DNA of 64,000 nt from NCBI RefSeq assembly GCF_021130785.1, contig NC_060210.1, forward strand, positions 186,752,501 through 186,816,500, given 5' to 3'. Source of the DNA: Homalodisca vitripennis. Its lineage: Eukaryota > Arthropoda > Insecta > Hemiptera > Cicadellidae. Of the stretch, positions 55,901 through 64,000 are shown one piece after another. Numbering within the stretch: position 1 is the stretch's first letter; every line of letters begins with the position of its first letter. The position numbers and the translations under genes were made by a program. The notes beneath the pieces are model-generated. The model ran no database searches. It saw only the letters and a program-made list of their open reading frames with translations, and was not told the origin of the DNA.

Positions 55901-58900
55901 AAGCATGCTATCTGGTTTGTTTACAGACAGTCTCCATTAACAAGCGTATTCCTGAGAAAGGTCTAGAGGTCTTACATGTTACTTACATCACAATACGTTA
56001 TAGGAAAATGCTATCACTGAACGAAAAACATTACAGACATTCAGGACAACATTCCCACGGAATAATTGTAATTGTTCACAAGTCAAATAATTGCATAAGT
56101 ACTATAAGAAAATAATTAGAGACTAATAAATGCACCATTTTGGAAAAATACAGTACGTATAATGAATAAAAACGGAAACATGAAATAAAAAACTTGAGGT
56201 GGACAGCTGAAGTCCGTAAACTGTGCATAGTCGGACTGATGTTGACTGATGGAAGTGACAAGACTTCACTTTCACTCTTAAAGCGACCATGGCCCTATTA
56301 GCAGTGAATAATGACAGCGTATTGTGTTGTCTCAGATGGTGAGTGACTAGCGCTCCTTTCGGTGTTGTACCAAACTATTTTGCATAGCCGAAGAAGAAGA
56401 AATAAATCATGACCCGGTCACCACATGTGAGTTAACCGAACTTTGTCTGTGGAGGGAGACTAGGTAACGATGTATCGTTGTTGTGTCTTTTATTTCCGAA
56501 AACTGTTGCAGAAAAACGATTATTTTTTTCTGTAACGTTATTTACTTTTGTTAAATTGTTTCATCTATTTAGCAATGGATAATAATTAAATTCCCTTCAA
56601 AATAAAAATAATGTTTTACTTTTATTTACGATTTCATACATTATTGAGATACGATATATGGATGGCAGTGTAGTGCGTATGTTTTTTTTTCTCCAAATTA
56701 ATTGAAAGTTTGGGGATCTGTTCATAATTACTTTTTAGTTTTTTAATTCAACTATCAATATAGCAAATAAATAAATGAAACATATACCTTTTCATAAGCT
56801 TGAACATTTATTTCTTAAAGAAAGTTCTATTAGCTAAAGAACAGGATTATTTTAAAGCAATTATTGTTATGTATACAAAATAAAAAATTTTAAGAGAAAC
56901 ACTGCAAAAAGGTCAACTTAAGCTGAACAGTGTTGGGCATCACACATGCTAAGAATTTGAACATTATTGGAAAAATTTGTCATTGTTGTTAAACAAGTTA
57001 ATGTTGTAAAAGAGTGAGTGATATAATACGTTATCGTTTAGTCAACATTGAAACTGCAACTACATGATGCTCCCATTATTAAATTTGGATAATCATAATA
57101 AATCATTTTGATGGACCAGAGGACGCGTCAAACACATCAAAACATAATTTTAGGCTTTAATCTTATTATATTGTATTAATACTTTTAAGTTTGCTACAAG
57201 ATATTATTCTCATAGGACAAAAAACTTATAAATTGCACCTCGTCCTGAAAGAACTTTTTTGCTTCTTCCGGAGTGACAGGATATTGTGGATGGGTATGGT
57301 TGGGAGTTTAGGTTGCCTCCTGTCGAGATCCATGAGGAAGAAATTAGAGCATTAATCCCAGTCATGTCGTCTTGGAGGAAGAGGAAGCCAACTCTGTACC
57401 AGCCTTTCCAGTCAAAGTAGGCAGGAGGGTGGCACGCCCTTATGTCTAGGCTAGCAAAAACCTTTGACTCTTAAGGAACCCCACCAACTCTAACCGTCAT
57501 CTCCCGCATTCGACTAGACCTATAGAGTTACCCTTGTACCCCAGAATCTCGACTTTTCTGTTAGTGATGTGCCCCTCCTGGACATTAATAATGTCGACCA
57601 GATTTAAATGACACATCTGTTTTTGCTGTGCCCAGTATGGGTTCAACTGGAAGGTATAAACCATCCAGAAGTGGTTTAACACGTAATTAGTTTTGTAATT
57701 GCTACAAAAGCAGTACTGAAACAATTACACAAGTATTTACATAATATTACCGCGAACCTATTAAAATCTATAGGATGCCAATATTACATATTCACTTGAT
57801 AAATGCTTATGAGTTACAATACCTTGTACCATAACACTTCTAAATTAACTCCATATTGGTTAATCTTACGCACTCCGGTTTCAAGGGTTAGTCCAGTTGG
57901 TGTTTGGAGTTGGAAGCTACTGGCATCTCATGAAATAATGGATTAAAAATCTGCATCGGATTTCGTTCTACTCCAACAGCTCCACCATATAATGGTCCAA
58001 CATATAAAAACCGGCTTTAAAAATTGTATAGCAATTATTCAAATCTTAAACTAATCAACGAAATGCCAACGAACGCTCTGGTGATGTCCTGCTGTGTCAT
58101 AATTATTAACTAAGACATCGTTAATTCAGTAAGAAATTTGTACTTAAGTCCTAAAAGTCGAATTGCATCATTTAGAAAATTTTTGAATCAGTACTTTTAA
58201 AATTTTAGCCCGTCCAAGAGACCTTCTCTATCTCTTCGGTCAATTAAGTTGTATTAAGGTTACAGTAAATTGTAAAACTCAATCTGGTCTTGATATTTAA
58301 TAAACATTTTTATATCTAGGGGCTGTTAAAATTGTTGTATTGAAATTTAATAATTATTTGTATTAACTACCCCATATGAAGATTCTTGAAGCATTGGAAA
58401 ATTTTGAATTTTAATACCACTAGTTTTCTAATAATTATTTTATTTTTACGAAGCTTTTCTGAATCAAAGATTCCATCGTCAGGCAACTTCATAATTGAAT
58501 CAATATTTACATTTTTCTAAATAATAAATACTAAAATAATATTTGTTAAGGATTTTGGAAACATTGTTTAGCCAGTCTAAATTATTTAAATACGACTACG
58601 TTTTCTTTTAAAATTCTTATATATTGAGACAAGGATAGAACTAAATTTTCAATAGGTCCGTCTTCATTATTGATAAGTTTTTCTTTTATTTTTCTGCATA
58701 TAAAATGTTTACCATGTATGCAATTATATGCAACCATATAGAATTTAATGCGACGGACAGTGATAAAATTGGCTAAATTAAAAGGAACATTACGACATGA
58801 TTCAAAGAACAATTCACACTTATAAAATATGGAGAAAAAATCGGCTATTGCGAAATACTGTATTGAATCTAGACACATTATCTCTAATACACATTTACGA

Positions 58901-60290
58901 TTATACAAAAATGTTACAAACACAATAAAAACTTGGATTCCATATTTCCTAAGCCTTTGTCAAATATTATTTTAATATTTATTATTTAGAAAAATTTTAA
59001 TATTTATTAAGTTTTGAACCTCCCTGACGATGTAATCTTTGAGAGGCCTCGACATAATAATTGTAATATTGGGAAATGTTCACTAGTGCTATTAAACTAC
59101 GTTCTACAGTTAATAAAATGACGTATAATTAAATTACACTGCTAGTTAACGCACACTTCCAAATACACAATGATCAAAATAAACATTTTCGCCAAAAAAT
59201 CAAAACTGACTTTGACTATCATAAAATCTCACCTAATACGCATAGGAAATAGTACATAGACTTCATTTTTAAATACAGTAAGGTTAACTCACACTAGTGC
59301 AAAGCAACTTTCCGGTCAGTAGCTATGTGACCAACACACTCCTACACGGTTTAAAATAAATAATGCAGACGAACTTTCCTGTTGTCAACATCTCGAATTG
59401 AATGCTACCGCACATTTATGCAATCTATTTTTAATGCCCAGTTATAAAAACTGGATATTTAACAAGAAGATAACTGCAATTAATTTTAAATATAAAGATA
59501 AGTGCTTGATTTTGATACGCCAAAGGACCATGATACAATTGCGTGCTTACCCAATAGATAACCTAAATTTTTATATGTAACACGTTTCGTTGAACTCAAG
59601 AGCACCAAAGTTCGAAGTTTCAGTTGCAACATTCATTTTCAGAAATACTAAATATATTTATAACACTGATAATAATGTTTATAAATAGCACTATGTGTAC
59701 TAGAGAAGTCTTCATTGCTTGTCCAATAAATATTCTGACACAGTTATGTGTGTACTATGGCAGCGTAACTCATTCAAAATTTGAGGTAAAAAGTCATTCA
59801 TGGCGTCTCAGTTATTGACAGGATGGTATTATCAAAACATTATGAATGGTAAGAGTGGTACGAGTCGTACTATAAAGATTGTAGTATCGTACTTTTACAC
59901 ATAGAGTTTAGTAAATAATTCAGGCACTTTTCTTTCCCTTTAAAGACCAAATGAGGATTTTCCAGACTATTCAAAAGTTTTCGAAAATGAAATTTTCCAA
60001 CCGGCTGTTTTGCCATTTCGAATGTTTCCGTGAAAAATCCAGTGGAAGTTTTCCCGTTAGAAAAAATAAATAGTTCTACACACACTTAAATAGAACACAA
60101 AAAATTCAGGCAGTCCAGTTTTTGAGAATCTCTTTTGTCTGTGTAAAAGATAATTGAAGATTTACCAGGCTGTAATATAGTAGCCTAATAGTGTAAAGAT
60201 GTTGTTTAATTCCAGATCACTATGACAAAGAACAGTGGGTGAATTTTAGCGTATCCTTACTATCTTGCAGTTAAATCAAATTTAAAATAA
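52958..60290. other. 7.3 kb of AT-rich DNA without a supported gene
   Basis: No gene with family motifs. Two patches are less AT-rich: 55020-55135, which reads without stops in one plus frame, and 57245-57545. A third GC-richer patch lies at 56270-56480. None has motifs I can name. Open frames at 55879-56115, 58582-58923 and 59398-59580 have ordinary AT-rich composition. Confidence 0.5.
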
Positions 60291-60514
60291 TCTATATATA
60301 TAAAAGAAAGTCGTGTTAGTTATACACTATTTATAAGTCAAGAACGGCTGATCAGATTTGGCTGAAAATTGGTAGGGAGGTATCTAAGACCTGGGAGAAG
60401 GGACATAGGATACTTTTTTATCCCGTTCCTGATTCAGGATTCCGCCTCCACTGGTCTCTAAAAGTTACAGAAAATATCCGTAAGAAATGCATTACAGCAA
60501 ACATATCGAGGGTC

Positions 60515-60752
60515 TCATGGAATAGGGGCGTATGAGCCATTTCTGAAATTTTTACAACAATGACAAAAAAACGTTTTAGTAACTTAGAAACACGTCATAA
60601 AATAAGAATATAAATTTGAAAAAATTTATTTTTTAAGTTTAGATATTCCTGAATACAAACCCTATTTCAAACTAACATTACCTAGACAAAACAATTTTTT
60701 TTTATTGATTTAAAAAAAAAAGTGTGGCTCATACGCCCCTTTTCCATGATGA
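60515..60752. repeat. Subterminal motif repeats, left side of nested element
   Basis: The motif TGGCTCATACGCCCCTTTTC with following CATGA occurs inverted within the TIR (60515-60542) and again in forward orientation at about 60723-60750, giving converging copies. Confidence 0.8.
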
Positions 60753-60959
60753 AAAGTTAGGAGCCTTTGAATGATAAATTAGCCTTTATGGAAACTTAAG
60801 GTTGCAATAAAGTACTTCCAATTCCACAACAAAAGTCCTTTATTATAGTAATAAAACATTTTAAATGCTATAGTTAATATAAATTTGATGAAAACTATCT
60901 GAAATTAATTCTTTAGAATGAAAAACCAGGCCTTTTATTGCTTCTTTGCCTTCCTTTTC

Positions 60960-62409
60960 TTTACAAATTTTCTCTTCATATCTGCCAAAGAAAGTTCATC
61001 TTCTTCATCACTTTTTGATTCAAATTCTTTCTTGACTTAGGTGATTTTCTTTCATTGCCGTTAGGGATGACTATCACTAATTGAGAGTAATTCTTGATAG
61101 AAGGTATGGTAGGTTATAGGAATCACCCATGATCTGCACATCTCATTTAATTCCTTAATTTTTGCATCAGTAAGTGGTTAGTTTTCTATTGTAGGCTGGA
61201 CTCAATTTAAATGGTTGGTTCTTTTCACTCCTTTTAATTTTTTTCCGCAGGTTTTTTCCCATCTCCTGATGTTATTTCAGGTTTCTCTGCAATATTTAAT
61301 TCTTTAAAATCAGTTTCCCAAAACTCGTTTTTGAAATAAAAGCGTGTCTGGTTTTTCTTTCTCTAGATGGATAAATTTTACACTACCCCAATTCAATTTT
61401 TGAACCATCAGTTGCAACTGTTGTGTTAATAAAATCATGGATCTTCAATACTTTAAAGTCCTCAAGATGACTTTGACCTCATGAGGTTCACCATTTTTTT
61501 GCAAGTCTGATAACATTCTGCCCATTCTCTTGGGCAATAGACAGTTGCCAACTGGCTTGCTGCTTCAATCGTGGCATGCATGGAGTCCCACTCCATGTGG
61601 GTGTCTGAGCATTGCGACAACAATCGAATTACGATTCTGGCCGGGACAGTAGTCTGAAAAAAAAACAACTCTTTGACAGGAGGTTCATTCTTGTTATGTA
61701 TTTGAATAAACAGGAAGCTATTTCTATTGACTTTCTATTACCTGTTGTCTCATCCCACAAAAAACAAAAAACCCTTCCTTAGCTCCTACAGTGTACACTG
61801 TAAAATTGTAACATGCTAGTTTCCTTTTGTAAAAAACTGGTTTATCAAATTTTGAGGGGACAGTACAATACAGCTTCCAAATCAAAATTTTGCTGACAAG
61901 TGTGTAGGGTTTAAGACAGCTTCTCTAGCGTCTTCGTTCTTTTTCCTCATTTGCGGCTTTTTTTTTCTCTTTATGTGCAGATCGTATTCTGCCTGCCGGG
62001 GATCTTTTTCAGACGGGGACCATATCTCAAAATCATAACACCAGCATTGGTCTTTCTTCGGGACATGAACACCTATATTTAGTTTAATTAGGGCTTCTTT
62101 GTACGTTGTTTTGCACACAGGTTTGGCATTTTTATCTTTACAATATTCTATGTACAGAGTGTACATTCTTTCTTTATTCAAAATACTTTCGAGGTACTCC
62201 TTCTTTGTGTCTTTTCTACACCAGTGAGGAGGTATCCTTGGGAAGGAGTTTATGTGTTGTAACATAAGATTCAATGATCCTTCAGAGTATTTAGTGGGAG
62301 GAGAAGATTTTCCCCTTCCCTCATCTTTCAATATACCAGTAGTGGAACATTTATATTTCGTGGAACTTTTATATATATTTAGTGGAACCCAGCCAATTTC
62401 AGATTCCAT
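60960..62409 (-). pseudogene. Transposase-like gene of the nested element, frameshifted
   Basis: The first frame (61882-62409, 175 codons from the ATG at 62409) holds RIPPHWCRKDTKKEYLES (H62, C64) and a PKKDQCWC block (C122, C124), likely metal ligands. Beyond it, in shifted frames, come KFDKPVFYKRKL, WDETTGNRKSIEIASCL (WDET at 61746-61757), a SDxCxGQNRN motif (61628-61656), and THMEWDSMHATIE (about 61567-61605). A Lys/Asp-rich C-terminus lies near 60965-61035. I recognise this order from a large, poorly named family of insect proteins that behave like transposable-element genes; the Asp/Glu residues could be an RNase H-like catalytic set. A 9-base T run (minus strand, at 61657-61665) is one shift point. 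Confidence 0.7.
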
Positions 62410-62664
62410 ATTTAATTATTAATTGGTCTTAGTAAATAAAATTACACCAGTTTAAACAATGTTTATTGTCACTGACAACATCCTGTTTATAATGACACAA
62501 TCTGGAATCCTCAGCTGTGCTGGATTAACAGCTAATTGTTTGCCAATTACAGCTATTTCACAGATTAAAAATGGAAAATGAAAATGCTATGTGTAATTTT
62601 AAAAGTGTTGTCTTTTTACTCAGTTATTATGATAGCTTCAAACTACAAGGCAGACAACAGAATT

Positions 62665-62915
62665 GGTTCATACGCCTTTGTTCCATGATTCTGCTATCTG
62701 AAATCAGAAGGCGTAAGCACATACGCCTCTTTTCCATGATGCCAAATGAAAAAATCTGGTTAATACGCCCCCTTGTTTTTTAGGTATAAAAAAATAAACT
62801 ACAAAAGATAAACATACAAAAACTTGACAGAATATGCGCCTTGATGTAAGAAGTAAAAATATGCAAAAAATCTCAAAATCGGAAAAATGGCTCATACGCC
62901 CCTATTCTATGAGAC
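62665..62915. repeat. Subterminal motif repeats, right side of nested element
   Basis: Variants of the same motif in forward orientation: 'ttggttcatacgcctttg' (about 62664), 'gcacatacgcctcttttcc' (about 62717), 'ggttaatacgccccc' (about 62757) and 'tggctcatacgcccctattc' (62887, in the TIR). These are likely transposase-binding sites, by analogy with other DNA transposons. Confidence 0.8.
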
Positions 62916-63756
62916 CCTCGATATGTTATTAACTGAAAGAGCCTTTTCAATGTGATCAGCTGTTCTTTGTAAACATATATAATGCGACAAAATAAATATA
63001 TATTTATATCATTTAATTACTATTTTAAATTTCTTTACACTTATAGTTTGAAAGCATAGAGTAAGCTTAAGTGAAACAGCAAATTTTGTTTCAACTGTTT
63101 CTGCAATCACTGTTAATCATAGACTTTACTATCCAGATAAGGACAATTCAAATTTGACGTAAAATTTCACCTTTAACTGTAATATTTATCTATTATAAAC
63201 CATTCTCGTGCTTGATCAGAAGTTGCAATGCAGACTGTAATAATATGTACCTAAAATATACCTATTTTCGTTTCAAAATTACATTGAGCACCATCATTTA
63301 TTACATTGTATGTGCGCTAATGAATTCCGACTTTTTGACTCCTGTCCACGATGGTCTAATATAGTTCAATTGTATACAAAAATCATGGAATATTGGAGAA
63401 AAAATTCCAGTTATTTCACAGGTGCATATTAAGACTGTTTCAAAATTTAAATCTTAAATAGATCATGAGCTTTAGGAGTATCTTTTCAGTGATCTCAGAA
63501 GGGTAATAACGACATTCAAAAGAAAATATTCCTCCTATGTCCAATTTTTTCTGTAGGAAATAGTGTGCGAAGCCGTGGGTATTTGGGTTGTAATTGGTAT
63601 TTTATTGAAAATGAAGAGTTTTCGTTATAAAATACTACAAATTTATTGACGAACTAGAGCTGTTGCCCGCAGCCAATTGCGCATAATTGCTTTTACTAAG
63701 TAATATAAGGACTATGGTTCTTAAGATTTGCGTGCGAAGCCATGGGTAACAGCTAG

Positions 63757-64000
63757 TTAATCAATAATAAAAAGAATTGTCGGTAATAGTTAAAAGCTGT
63801 GCAATCCTCCAAAATAAAACAAACATTGGACATCGATACAGAAGTACTCTAACCATATTGAGTTTAAAAATAAAATCATCATTAATTAATTGAACTCTCT
63901 CATTAATATTGATTTTATTATTTTTAGTTCTTATACTATATAATTAAAAATACAATAAATACAATACGAATAAAAAATATTACTAAATTCGTCCGTAAGA
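63757..64000. other. AT-rich right edge
   Basis: No feature beyond AT-rich sequence. Confidence 0.5.

Larger units (their letters stand above)
60507..62920 (-). mobile_element. TIR transposon nested in the Helitron
   Basis: About 36-bp inverted repeats: CGAGGGTCTCATGGAATAGG and GGCGTATGAGCCATTT on the left (60507-60542), with the inverse at the right (62885-62920) and one mismatch. The flanks read ATAT on both sides (60503-60506 and 62921-62924). Removing the element restores an uninterrupted Helitron sequence 'aacatatgttatt', so a 4-bp ATAT duplication is supported. The interior carries a transposase-like gene on the minus strand and subterminal repeats. Four-base duplications occur in the Sola superfamily, among others; assignment is a hypothesis only. 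Confidence 0.82.
60291..63756 (+). mobile_element. Non-autonomous Helitron, interrupted by another transposon
   Basis: Starts TCTATATATATAAAAGAAAG, followed by 'tcgtgttagttatacactat', the common 5' start of insect Helitrons. It ends 'catgggtaacagctag' at 63753-63756. The insertion point reads A|TC...CTAG|T, the canonical Helitron A/T target without duplication. Without the nested element (60507-62920) it is about 1.05 kb. It has no Rep/helicase, so it depends on an autonomous partner. A relic of the same family is in intron 5 of the phosphatase gene. Confidence 0.85.

Noticed and set aside
57245..57545. GC-richer patch as a possible exon
   Set aside because: No frame with consistent splice sites and no recognisable motif.

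Overview
This is AT-rich, intron-bearing nuclear DNA from an arthropod, most likely an insect. The evidence is a split histidine acid phosphatase gene with GT-AG introns, and insect-type mobile DNA: piggyBac, PIF/Harbinger with a MADF partner gene, Ty3/Gypsy, a jockey-like LINE, mariner-like relics and a Helitron. A hemipteran is plausible but is not proven by sequence alone. There is no bacterial gene organisation, CRISPR array, rRNA or convincing functional tRNA.

Host genes. The window is built around two acid phosphatase loci facing each other tail to tail. Gene 1 (+ strand, 7360-24062) can be read as seven exons with consistent phases, giving 405 codons without a frameshift: signal peptide, RHGxRxP motif, late HD motif, and a cysteine-rich C-terminus. 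It appears to lack the short loop that normally carries the third catalytic arginine. Gene 2 (- strand, 45318 down to 27468) keeps recognisable counterparts of exons 1, 2, 6 and 7. It carries several single-base frameshifts and has Arg in place of the catalytic His of the HD motif. Exons 3-5 were not found, so I call it a pseudogene. An 83-bp, seven-copy satellite and a mariner scrap lie between the two 3' ends.

Mobile DNA, left to right: a jockey-like LINE relic (about 3430-6279); a complete piggyBac element (11644-15087, TTAA target) in intron 2 of gene 1; a TA-flanked MITE and an old Helitron relic in intron 5; a LINE 3' scrap in intron 6; a mariner relic (26402-26660); a TTA-flanked MITE (27721-28280); a long-inverted-repeat Tc1/mariner-like relic (29955-30882); a full-length Ty3/Gypsy element with unusually long 2.3-kb LTRs (31634-42092) inside the gene 2 remnant; two opposed copies of a tRNA-like SINE (43998-44238 and 52727-52957); a PIF/Harbinger element with transposase and MADF genes and a TAA duplication (47507-51961); and at the right edge a Helitron (60291-63756) into which a second TIR transposon (60507-62920) has inserted. 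That inner element encodes a broken transposase-like protein and carries about six copies of a subterminal motif. It is the least familiar system in the window.

Repeats. Two separate exon/intron junctions of gene 1 (exon 2 and exon 4) have been tandemly multiplied together with their splice donors. Also present are a 32-bp minisatellite, a 600-bp (TG)n tract and a perfect 16-bp-period C15A array. The remaining stretches, chiefly 1-2425, 15092-17679, 45400-47503 and 52958-60290, are AT-rich with no gene I can support. Frameshifts in homopolymers are frequent from about 27 kb onward but absent from gene 1. Part of the apparent decay may therefore be assembly error.
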